NCBI GenBank assembly: GCA_009778415.1
Contig: WRJV01000321.1
Span: 1-16,318, forward strand
DNA from: Clostridiales bacterium
GTDB lineage: Bacteria > Bacillota > Clostridia > Peptostreptococcales > Anaerovoracaceae
Direction of reading: 5' to 3'
Length of the DNA stretch: 16,318 nt
Below are positions 1 to 6,250 of the stretch, piece after piece (positions within the stretch are counted from its first letter, which is position 1; each line of letters opens with the position of its first letter). The position numbers and the translations under genes were made by a program. The notes under the pieces are model-generated. The model did no database searches and was not told the origin of the DNA. It was given only the letters and a program-made list of their open reading frames with translations.

Positions 1-1304
1 TATAGCTTCGCGGTGTAATTGCTGTTGAACCCGCCGTTTCTGATCTGGTCGGCCACGACACTTGAAGCATTGCTTGACGGGGATATGTTGCCGTCAACCT
101 CTGTGCCGTTCAAATTGTTGCTCGTTAATGGGCTGAGCGACGTGCTCGATATGTCAGGGTTAGTTCCAGAAGACCCTGTCCTCAAAATATGCGTGGGGTT
201 GCCGTCCGTAAGCATTATTACAAAACGGTTGTCAATAGCCTCACCCCCGGAAGTTGGCGCGTTGTCGGGCAAATACAGGTTGCGGGCAAGCATCAGACCT
301 CCTTGCGTAAACGTGCCTAGTTCCGCAGTCATGCTGTTGATTGTGCTTTTTGCGGCTTCAAGGCTCCCGCTGTCTGTGACGTCAACCCAATCCTGCGCCA
401 CCTCAGAATACCCTCTGTACTGGTCTTGGCCGGTGCCGCTGCCGGTCCCTTTAAAAGTGACGATGGATACCATGCGCACTGCGTCTCCGGCGTCGGCAAC
501 AAAACTGTCCAGAAAATCTATCGCCGCAGCTTTTGACAGTGCAAGGCGTGTTTGATCCGGCGGTACCGGAAAATAAGTGCTTGTAAGATAGTATCTGGGC
601 GAGCCGCTCACCATCACCATCCCCAGTTGGCACCATTCGTTGTTGGCGTTGTAGGAGTAGTAAACAGTGCCGCCGTTGTCATAACTGTAAACAGGCCGGT
701 TTGTTACTGAACCGGAAGTGATGCCGTTTTGGGCGTTTGTCAGCGAACTGTAAATCCGTTGGCCGGCGGCAACTTCGTTCCTGTATATATTGTTGCCCGA
801 AGAATCCTGAACATAAGGGTACTCCGCGAGCGTTTGCACACTACTGTCACCATTTGGTGAAAAATTCATCGTGCCTGACAGGTCTATAACCAAGACCACC
901 GCTGCGTCAGGCGAGACTTCGATCTTTCCAGTGTCAACTGTGGTTTTGACCTGCAGCTTGATCTCAAACTCGTTTTCGCCTACCTGTTCGATCGTCTTGC
1001 TGGTGGACGCAACGAAATCCCCCTCGCCCGCTGCGCCGCCATCCCTGTCGAAGTAGGCCGCGTAACCGTCCTCGTGGATTTGATTGACGACAGGCTCGCT
1101 TGCTGCTTTTGCCAAATTGGCTCGTTCCCCCAGAAACGGGTACAGCGGAAAATTCCCAATTTCTTCCGCTCCGCCGACAAGTGGGCCAGTGTCCCTCACA
1201 TCCGCAAACGCCGCAGTTGCAATGCCTGGCATAATGCCAAATACCATCGCAAGCGACAAAAGAATTGACAACGATTTTTTCAATAATCGCCTTTCCCTTC
1301 TCAT
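1..1304 (-). CDS. secreted VWA-domain surface protein (partial, C-terminus beyond window)
   Basis: The reading frame is open from an ATG at 1304-1302 to the left edge, giving 434 residues of a longer protein. An AAAGGAGG ribosome binding site (1313-1320) precedes the ATG. Residues 1-35 are a signal peptide: basic RRERRLLKK, a hydrophobic core, then small residues (TAAFA). After a linker with KTIEQVGENEFEIKLQV, a VWA domain starts near residue 136. Its metal-site (MIDAS) elements are DLSGT (141-145), T333 in FTQGG and D367 in LTDGN. The second Ser of DxSxS is Thr here. About 100 residues rich in Tyr/Asn/Gly (150-250) sit between the first MIDAS loop and the next helix. Known VWA surface proteins of this layout are pilus-tip or cell-wall adhesins, often with Cna-B repeats and a sortase signal. 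Those would lie outside the window, so the adhesin role is inference. Domain call is secure. Confidence 0.85.
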   Translation of the reverse strand, partial: MRRERRLLKKSLSILLSLAMVFGIMPGIATAAFADVRDTGPLVGGAEEIGNFPLYPFLGERANLAKAASEPVVNQIHEDGYAAYFDRDGGAAGEGDFVASTSKTIEQVGENEFEIKLQVKTTVDTGKIEVSPDAAVVLVIDLSGTMNFSPNGDSSVQTLAEYPYVQDSSGNNIYRNEVAAGQRIYSSLTNAQNGITSGSVTNRPVYSYDNGGTVYYSYNANNEWCQLGMVMVSGSPRYYLTSTYFPVPPDQTRLALSKAAAIDFLDSFVADAGDAVRMVSIVTFKGTGSGTGQDQYRGYSEVAQDWVDVTDSGSLEAAKSTINSMTAELGTFTQGGLMLARNLYLPDNAPTSGGEAIDNRFVIMLTDGNPTHILRTGSSGTNPDISSTSLSPLTSNNLNGTEVDGNISPSSNASSVVADQIRNGGFNSNYTAKL

Positions 1305-1609
1305 AGCTAATGCCTCCTTTTAAATAATATTGCTGGTTTCAATGGGGTTTCACTTGATTGCCGCACATTTGAACACGTTGATTAGCGTCAGATAAATAAC
1401 TAGTTTCATGATCCAAAATTTCCGTGGAGTAAAATAATCCCACCATATTGTTCGTAACCCATAATTCAATTTTCGGGGGTTTTTGAAATTTTCACTCTTT
1501 GATTTATGCTAGCTGACTAAATTTGACAACCGAAAGCTTACAACTTTACACGTAGAAAATTATACATCTAAATGGTTACCGGCGTCTTTCACAGTTATGC
1601 AATCAACAG
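1305..1609. other. AT-rich divergent intergenic region
   Basis: About 300 noncoding bases separate the VWA gene from the substrate-binding protein gene. I see stop codons in all frames and no RNA gene. The right end leads into the promoter of the 1669 gene. No convincing -35/-10 pair for the leftward VWA gene could be assigned; a TATTAT close to its ATG would put the transcript start inside the ribosome binding site. Confidence 0.5.
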
Positions 1610-1638
1610 TTGCTTTTGTAGACATTTCCTGTTAAAAT
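1610..1638 (+). promoter_or_regulatory. sigma-A-type promoter of the orphan substrate-binding protein
   Basis: TTGCTT (1610-1615), a 17-base spacer, then TAAAAT (1633-1638) with an extended -10 TG at 1631-1632 reading TGTTAAAAT on its left side (TG at 1630-1631 spacing). It lies 30 bases upstream of the ATG at 1669, which has its own AAGGGGGTG binding site at 1656-1664. Confidence 0.65.
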
Positions 1639-1668
1639 TAATCATATACATTAATAAGGGGGTGCATT

Positions 1669-2574
1669 ATGCGCAAAAAGATAAACCAGACAAAACCCAC
1701 TGCCACGCTGCTGCTCTTAGCCGCCGTCGTCGTTTTCTCCACCGTTTTCCTAGCAGGTTGTGGTTCAACAGACGATGGGCAAATCAGCAAAGAACTGCCA
1801 ATACTAAAAGCGGGGTACAGCCAGTACCCGTATCCGCCGCTGCATTATTCTGACAGCAACGGGGAGCTGGTTGGCTTCGACATAGACCTTGCCCGCGAAG
1901 CTGCCGATATTATGAACGTAGAAATAGAGTTCGTGCCGATCAACTGGGCTGAAGGCGTGGAAGCGCTCGAATCGGGCGATGTGGACATGCTTTGGGGTGG
2001 CCTTGAGCGGGCGTCCCTTGACGAGCATAAAGTCAAATTCACCAAGTCGTACCTGCGCTCAAACATTGTGCTGCTGATGAACGTGGATCGGGACTATGCC
2101 GAGTTCAAAGACCTCCAAGGGCTCAGCGTGTGCGCACTGAACTTCACAGCTGCATTCAATTACCTCAAGGTCTATAACAGGGACGTAATAAAGAGCCAGC
2201 GGTCGTTCACCCCACCGGAATACCAGAACTTGATGGATTCGCTTTCGTCAGGGGAATTCGACTGCATGATAACCGACACTAGCTTCGCCTCATTTTTCCT
2301 TAAGGAACACAGGGGCGAAACGTACAAGATGAGCGACACAGTGATGGGGTCAAACTATGCAGTCGCAGTGCGGATCGACGACACAGAACTATTTGACCAG
2401 CTGCAGGCTGCCCTTGACGAGCTCGAAGCTGACGGCACCATCGACAGCCTGAGCGAAAAATGGGTCGAATTGGGCCCATACCAGCCAGTTGAAAGCGATG
2501 AAACAGACGAGCCCGATGATGAAGGCCAAGCGGGCGATGAAGCGGGCGATGAAGCAGACGAACCTGTAGAGTAG
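1669..2574 (+). CDS. orphan ABC transporter substrate-binding lipoprotein (SBP_bac_3 family)
   Basis: A 301-residue lipoprotein. Its signal peptide ends in the lipobox LAGC (Cys31), so it should be anchored outside the membrane. Residues 46-270 match the amino-acid-type solute-binding fold: LKAGYSQYPYPPLHY, then GELVGFDIDLAREAADIM, then a hinge and second lobe (SGEFDCMITDTS), ending DELEADGTIDSLSEKW. In an ungapped reading against typical family members (TPERxxxVDFS), the Arg that binds the ligand carboxylate is replaced (Asp118 region of LERASLDEHKVKF). The ligand may therefore not be a standard amino acid; this is inference. Residues 275-301 form a highly acidic tail with repeated GDEA units. 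No permease or ATPase gene adjoins it, and a terminator follows, so it is probably monocistronic. The start is fixed by the AAGGGGG site. Confidence 0.85.
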   Translation: MRKKINQTKPTATLLLLAAVVVFSTVFLAGCGSTDDGQISKELPILKAGYSQYPYPPLHYSDSNGELVGFDIDLAREAADIMNVEIEFVPINWAEGVEALESGDVDMLWGGLERASLDEHKVKFTKSYLRSNIVLLMNVDRDYAEFKDLQGLSVCALNFTAAFNYLKVYNRDVIKSQRSFTPPEYQNLMDSLSSGEFDCMITDTSFASFFLKEHRGETYKMSDTVMGSNYAVAVRIDDTELFDQLQAALDELEADGTIDSLSEKWVELGPYQPVESDETDEPDDEGQAGDEAGDEADEPVE

Positions 2575-2625
2575 CCGATAGCTTACTGACTCAAAACGAC
2601 TACAAAATCCAGATGCAAAGAAAGA

Positions 2626-2675
2626 AGGCTGCCGCTTGCGGTTATGCAGAACCGCAGGCTTGGCAGCCTGTTTTC
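2626..2675 (+). terminator. strong hairpin terminator, probably bidirectional
   Basis: AGGCTGCC (2626-2633) pairs with GGCAGCCT (2662-2669). The stem continues through GCTTGCGGTT with AACCGCAGGC around a six-base loop (2644-2649), leaving only TT (2660-2661) bulged. TTTTC follows at 2671-2675. On the minus strand the same stem is followed by TTCTTTCTTT-like sequence, so it could also end the convergent YdbC-like transcript. Confidence 0.8.
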
Positions 2676-2709
2676 TCGGTGAAAGAATGGTGGGTGGATG
2701 AGTGGCTGA

Positions 2710-2952
2710 TTAAAGTTTCTGCGCCTTGAGCAGTTCAAACAGCCTTTTTGCTTCGTCGGTGTGAAGCGTGACGCCCCTCGACATGTGCTCATGGTCAGGG
2801 CTCCAGTCTCTGAGGTCGTACTTTTCGTTCCCGCCGTTCCATGCAACCTTGTTGAGTTCCTTGCACCAGCCTGTCGGATAAGACGACACCACACCCAGAT
2901 GCTCAATAATTTCGAAAGTTATCTCATCTCTTTCTTTTTCATTAACTGCCAT
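2710..2952 (-). CDS. YdbC/PC4-family single-stranded DNA-binding protein
   Basis: An 80-residue protein with the hallmark core of the bacterial YdbC group of the PC4 (transcriptional coactivator p15) family: FEIIEHLGVVS, GWCKELNKVAWNG, then KYDLRDWSPDHEHMSRGVTL. Family members form dimers with a beta-sheet surface that binds single-stranded DNA; the Lactococcus YdbC structure shows this. The cellular role is poorly defined, with transcription or replication/repair as candidates. The protein is full length for the family. The ATG at 2952-2950 has an AAAGGAGA site at 2960-2967, and an independent promoter lies just upstream. It is a single-gene unit, convergent with the substrate-binding protein gene and divergent from the PAP2 gene. 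Confidence 0.88.
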   Translation of the reverse strand: MAVNEKERDEITFEIIEHLGVVSSYPTGWCKELNKVAWNGGNEKYDLRDWSPDHEHMSRGVTLHTDEAKRLFELLKAQKL

Positions 2953-2990
2953 ATTTACTCTCCTTTCCTATTATATCCCTTACTAATATT

Positions 2991-3019
2991 AATATAACAT
3001 AATTGTTATTATTTGTCAA
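2991..3019 (-). promoter_or_regulatory. consensus sigma-A promoter of the YdbC-like gene
   Basis: On the minus strand a perfect TTGACA (3014-3019) is followed by exactly 17 bases and TATATT (2991-2996), with TG one base upstream of the -10 (extended -10). This is one of the best promoters in the window and predicts strong expression of the 80-residue protein. Confidence 0.8.
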
Positions 3020-3036
3020 CATCAAAAATGAAATTA

Positions 3037-3065
3037 TTGACTTTTTTTTTTCAATCAACTACACT
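3037..3065 (+). promoter_or_regulatory. probable promoter of the PAP2 phosphatase gene
   Basis: TTGACT (3037-3042), 17 bases including a run of T, then TACACT (3060-3065). A TATAGT at 3065-3070 is an alternative -10 but would be 22 bases from the -35. The gene's AAGGTG binding site (3085-3090) and ATG (3096) follow about 30 bases downstream. Confidence 0.5.
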
Positions 3066-3095
3066 ATAGTAAATTCTAGGGCTTAAGGTGAATAT

Positions 3096-3626
3096 ATGGA
3101 TGCTGGTATTCTTTACGCCATACAGCAGCTGACAGGGCCGCCTTGGCTAGACGGTTTGATGGCCGGTTTGAGCTGGATTGGCAACAATGGAATGATTTGG
3201 ATACTGCTTGCTGTTTTCTTGCTGATTTACCCAAAGACGCGAATCAGCGGTGCAGCCTGTGCCGTTGCATTGCTGCTGTCCCTGCTTTTATGCAATTTGA
3301 TATTAAAAAACATGGTGGCAAGGCTCCGCCCCTATGACGTGCTTTCGTGGCTGCAGCCGCTTGTCCCGCCGCTCACGGATTTCTCCTTCCCTTCGGGCCA
3401 TGCCTCCGCATCTTTTGCTGCAGCCACCGCAATAGCGCTTTCCGGCATGGGCAAAAGATGGGTTGTCCCGGCTTTCGCGCTGGCGGCTCTGATCAGTTTT
3501 TCGCGGCTGTACACCGGGATGCACTACCCCACCGACGTGCTGGGTGGGGCGGCTTTAGGCGTACTTTGCGGAATCCTTGCATGGCTTGCCGCGAAACGTT
3601 GGCTGAAAGGGCTGTCGCCGCCATGA
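3096..3626 (+). CDS. PAP2-family membrane phosphatase (undecaprenyl-pyrophosphate phosphatase / lipid phosphatase type)
   Basis: A 176-residue integral membrane protein with all three parts of the PAP2 phosphatase signature: K71 to P79 (KNMVARLRP), PSGH at 99-102, and SRLYTGMHYPTD with His143 and Asp147. His102 and His143 are the expected catalytic histidines on the outer face. Five to six hydrophobic segments surround these motifs. Short bacterial members such as BcrC/YbjG dephosphorylate undecaprenyl pyrophosphate to recycle the cell-wall carrier lipid; others act on phosphatidylglycerol phosphate or similar lipids. The sequence does not decide between these. Start: ATG 3096 with AAGGTG five bases upstream. 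The gene stands alone and converges on the DJ-1-like gene with only 30 bases between stops. Confidence 0.9.
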   Translation: MDAGILYAIQQLTGPPWLDGLMAGLSWIGNNGMIWILLAVFLLIYPKTRISGAACAVALLLSLLLCNLILKNMVARLRPYDVLSWLQPLVPPLTDFSFPSGHASASFAAATAIALSGMGKRWVVPAFALAALISFSRLYTGMHYPTDVLGGAALGVLCGILAWLAAKRWLKGLSPP

Positions 3627-3628
3627 GT

Positions 3629-3680
3629 CCGGCGCGGGCTGCGCCCGCAGCGAAAGCTACGCCCGCAGCGCAGCCGGCGC
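3629..3680. repeat. GC-rich palindromic/direct-repeat cluster between convergent genes (REP-like)
   Basis: GCGGGC (3634-3639) and GCCCGC (3643-3648) form a hairpin with a three-base loop. An 11-bp direct repeat CGCCCGCAGCG occurs at 3642-3652 and 3660-3670, and CCGGCGC at 3629-3635 and 3674-3680. The cluster overlaps the last codons of the DJ-1-like gene. No T-run follows, so it is not a classical terminator. A near copy of the hairpin sits at 16018-16033. Confidence 0.5.
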
Positions 3681-4214
3681 TACCATGCTTTCGGCGAGGC
3701 GTGCTTTCTCCTGTGCGCCCTTCAATATGCCTACAAGCGCCAGTGCAAATTCCAGAGCGGTTCCGGCGCCCCTTGAAGTAATGATGTTGCCGTCAACAAC
3801 AACGCTGTCTGCGCTCGCTCTTGCCCCGGCAAGATGCTCTTCCATCCCAGGGTATATCGTCGCTTCCCTCCCATCGAGTATGCCAAGCTTCCCCAAAACC
3901 ATGGGAGCCGCGCATATAGCTGCCAAGTATTTCCCGTTTTCCGCAAAACCCTTGACCACCGATGCAAGCCCCTCATGGGCTGCAAGGTTCGCGGTGCCGT
4001 TTGCCCCGCCAGGCAGGACTATCATTTCGCAGTTTTCGTAGTCGGCTTCCTCAAACAGCAGGTCTGCTTCGACATGTATGCCGTGGGACCCGCCAACGGA
4101 TCTGCCCTCCATTATTGAAACCATTTCGGTTTCTATGCCGCCCCTCCGCAGGACGTCCACCACAGTAACAGCCTCTATTTCTTCAAAACCTTCCGCAAAA
4201 TGCACATAAACCAT
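3657..4214 (-). CDS. DJ-1/PfpI (ThiJ/YajL-like) family protein
   Basis: A 185-residue single-domain protein of the class I glutamine-amidotransferase-like fold. Diagnostic segments are FAEGFEEIEAVTVVDVLRRGG, MIVLPGG, the nucleophile elbow AAICAAP with Cys101, and TSRGAGTALEFAL near the C-terminus. Glu14 corresponds to the conserved Glu that tunes the reactive Cys. The His of human DJ-1 (THP) is Tyr here (IYP), as in the bacterial YajL-type subgroup. Proposed family roles include chaperone, glyoxalase and deglycase activities, none assignable from sequence. It is the last gene of the transporter operon, 37 bases after the second permease gene. Start: ATG 4214-4212 with AAAGGAG at 4221-4227. 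Confidence 0.88.
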   Translation of the reverse strand: MVYVHFAEGFEEIEAVTVVDVLRRGGIETEMVSIMEGRSVGGSHGIHVEADLLFEEADYENCEMIVLPGGANGTANLAAHEGLASVVKGFAENGKYLAAICAAPMVLGKLGILDGREATIYPGMEEHLAGARASADSVVVDGNIITSRGAGTALEFALALVGILKGAQEKARLAESMVAPAALRA

Positions 4215-4223
4215 GGGGTTCTC

Positions 4224-4247
4224 CTTTCTTGCTTTCTTGCTTTCTTA
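4224..4247. repeat. three 8-bp tandem repeats in the permease/DJ-1 gap
   Basis: CTTTCTTG, CTTTCTTG and CTTTCTTA follow one another in the 37-base gap between the permease stop and the DJ-1-like start. On the mRNA this is a purine-rich run (AAGAAAGC units) ending directly in the AAAGGAG ribosome binding site. A change in copy number would alter the leader of the last gene without touching any coding frame. Confidence 0.6.
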
Positions 4248-4251
4248 CTTT

Positions 4252-5178
4252 TTACCTTTCCTCGCGGAAATACGCGTTGCCGATGTCGGCTGGCGCCATG
4301 TCTTCTTTCCTGTTTTTGCGTGTGCTGACGATGACTATCAGTATCGTTGCTATATATGGAATCATCTCAACCAAGTACTGGGATATGTTTATGCCGATGC
4401 TCTGGAGCCAGAAACCGAGGATGCTGAGCCCCCCGAACAGGAACGCCCCCAGCAGCGCTTTGACGGGCTGCCACGACGCGAATATCACCAGCGCCACTGC
4501 AATCCAGCCTCTCCCGGCGATCAGGCCTTCCTGCCATACAGGTATCGCCACCAGCGACATGAACCCGCCGCCAATTCCGCAAAGGCCGCCCCCCGCTATT
4601 ATGTGGGCGTATTTGTACAGCATGACGTTTATCCCTGAAGCGTCTGCGGCAGCGGTGTTCTCCCCCACAGCCTTCAGGTTAAGGCCGGCTTTGGTTTTCC
4701 TCAAGTATATTGCCAGCGCCACCGTTATGGCATACCCGAAATATGCCAGCACGCTTTGCTGGAACAGAGGCTTCCCGACAAGCGGCAGCCCGGCAAGGCC
4801 TGGAATGCCCACAGGCATGAAAAAATCCCTGACAATCTGAGGCGCCGAAAGCCCGCTCATGCCCTTTCCGACGAAATAGGCGAATCCGGTTCCGAAAATC
4901 GTGAGCGTCAACCCGGTCACTACCTGGTTTGCCCTGAGCGCAACAGTCAAGAACGCGTAAATTGCCGCGCCGAACGCCCCGGCGGCAAACGCCCCAAGGA
5001 CTGCCAACAAAGGGCTTCCCGTGGCAAACCCCGCTTTGAACCCTATTACGGCGCCCATGTACATCATGCCCTCGACGCCCAGGTTCAGGTTCCCAGCTTT
5101 TTCCGTGATCAGCTCTCCGAGCGTCGCGAACAAAAGAGGCATCGCAGCAGCCACTGCGGCTGCAAGAAAGTTCTCCAT
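4252..5178 (-). CDS. nucleoside-type ABC transporter permease (BPD_transp_2; NupQ-like)
   Basis: A 308-residue polytopic membrane protein of the branched-chain/ribose permease superfamily, second permease of the BMP-type importer. Recognisable segments are GELITEKAGNLNLGVEGMM near the N-terminus, ANQVVTGLTLTIFGTG, and the cytoplasmic coupling region LRKTKAGLNLKAVGENTAAA followed by ASGINV. This pattern is that of Bacillus NupQ (YufQ) relatives. The frame extends 25 codons further upstream, but the start is taken at ATG 5178-5176: it lies one base after the stop of the upstream permease and begins MENFLAAAVAA, where homologues begin. A run of G (AAGGGGGG) sits about 10 bases upstream. The pair of permeases should form the heterodimeric membrane channel. 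Confidence 0.85.
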   Translation of the reverse strand: MENFLAAAVAAAMPLLFATLGELITEKAGNLNLGVEGMMYMGAVIGFKAGFATGSPLLAVLGAFAAGAFGAAIYAFLTVALRANQVVTGLTLTIFGTGFAYFVGKGMSGLSAPQIVRDFFMPVGIPGLAGLPLVGKPLFQQSVLAYFGYAITVALAIYLRKTKAGLNLKAVGENTAAADASGINVMLYKYAHIIAGGGLCGIGGGFMSLVAIPVWQEGLIAGRGWIAVALVIFASWQPVKALLGAFLFGGLSILGFWLQSIGINISQYLVEMIPYIATILIVIVSTRKNRKEDMAPADIGNAYFREER

Positions 5179-5179
5179 G

Positions 5180-6250
5180 CTACGCCACCCCCCTTGCTGC
5201 CCTGCGGCTAAAAGACACTCTGTACTGAATGAAGAATTCGCTCCCCAACACAAAGAACAGTATTATCCCTTGAATCATTTCCGCCACCGAAGCAGGGATA
5301 AGCAAAGCTATCTGGAGGTACGCCCCTCCTTGGATGAGCATTGCAAAGGCAAAACAGACGATAGCCACGGCAGGCGCAGAAAGCCTCCCCAGCCAGGTGG
5401 TTATGATGGCAGTAAAACCGTAATTGGCAGACAGCGAGTATGTCAGAGTCTTTTCCACAGCTGACGCCTGCACCATGCCTGTCAGCCCGCAAAGCCCCCC
5501 CGACACGAGCATCGCAGCGATCATGACGTGTTTGATGTTCATCCCTGCATACCTTGCGGTTTCAACGCTTTCGCCGATTACCGTCACCTCGTAGCCCTTC
5601 TTAGTGTGGTTGACGAATATGTAGACTAAAACTACCGAAAGGACGGCGACAATCCACCCCACATGGATGCCGAAAAGCTTCGGCAAGACGGCGCTTGGCG
5701 GGAAAGCTGCAATACGGGGAAACCCCAAAGACCCAGGGTCCTTCCACAAGTCGTACTGAAGGTAAGTGACCCATTTGATCGCGATGTAGTTCATCATGAG
5801 GGTGAAAATCGTCTCGTTGGTACCGAACTTTGCCTTAAAGTACGCAGGTATGAATGCCCATGCCCCGCCGCAGATTACCGAAGCGGCCGCAAGCATGGCA
5901 AGCATGGCGGTTGGCGGCAAGTCAGGCGGCAGGTGCAGCGCGGCATATGTTGCGCCCATGGCCCCCATCATTATCTGCCCCTCGCCCCCGATGTTCCAAA
6001 ATTTCATCTTGAACGCCACGAGTATGCCCATTGACGTGATCGTAAGGGGTATGGCTTTCAGTATTGTCTGGTTCAACCTCATCTGGGAACCCACCGAGCC
6101 GTTTACGATCTGCGCGAAGACCTTGATGGGGTCAAACCCCAAGGCTGCAATCACTGTTCCAGCAAATACTATCGACAGCAAAACGGCTGCCGCCCTGATA
6201 GCCCATTCCCTGCCTTTCGGAAGCTCTGCCCTCTGCGTAATTTTCATCAT
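5180..6250 (-). CDS. nucleoside-type ABC transporter permease (BPD_transp_2; NupP-like)
   Basis: A 356-residue polytopic membrane protein, the larger permease of the importer. Seen features: an N-terminal hydrophobic segment (AAAVLLSIVFAGTVIAALGF), IPLTITSMGILVAFKMKFWN, NIGGEGQIMMGAMGA, ETIFTLMMNYIAI, and the coupling region NHTKKGYEVTVIGESVETA followed by GMNIKHV. This matches NupP/YufP-type permeases. The start codon ATG (6250-6248) overlaps the TGA of the ATPase gene (6249-6247), an ATGA overlap indicating translational coupling. An AGGAGG site lies a few bases upstream, inside the ATPase gene. A second ATG follows immediately and could equally be used. Confidence 0.87.
   Translation of the reverse strand: MMKITQRAELPKGREWAIRAAAVLLSIVFAGTVIAALGFDPIKVFAQIVNGSVGSQMRLNQTILKAIPLTITSMGILVAFKMKFWNIGGEGQIMMGAMGATYAALHLPPDLPPTAMLAMLAAASVICGGAWAFIPAYFKAKFGTNETIFTLMMNYIAIKWVTYLQYDLWKDPGSLGFPRIAAFPPSAVLPKLFGIHVGWIVAVLSVVLVYIFVNHTKKGYEVTVIGESVETARYAGMNIKHVMIAAMLVSGGLCGLTGMVQASAVEKTLTYSLSANYGFTAIITTWLGRLSAPAVAIVCFAFAMLIQGGAYLQIALLIPASVAEMIQGIILFFVLGSEFFIQYRVSFSRRAARGVA

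Noticed and set aside
19..555. Plus-strand frame of 178 codons
   Set aside because: It is a shadow of the VWA gene, which has a signal peptide, binding site and domain motifs on the other strand.
4252..5253. Longer form of the NupQ-like permease starting at 5253
   Set aside because: The extra 25 residues overlap the upstream permease gene, are not hydrophobic or family-like, and the ATG at 5178 fits the operon junction.
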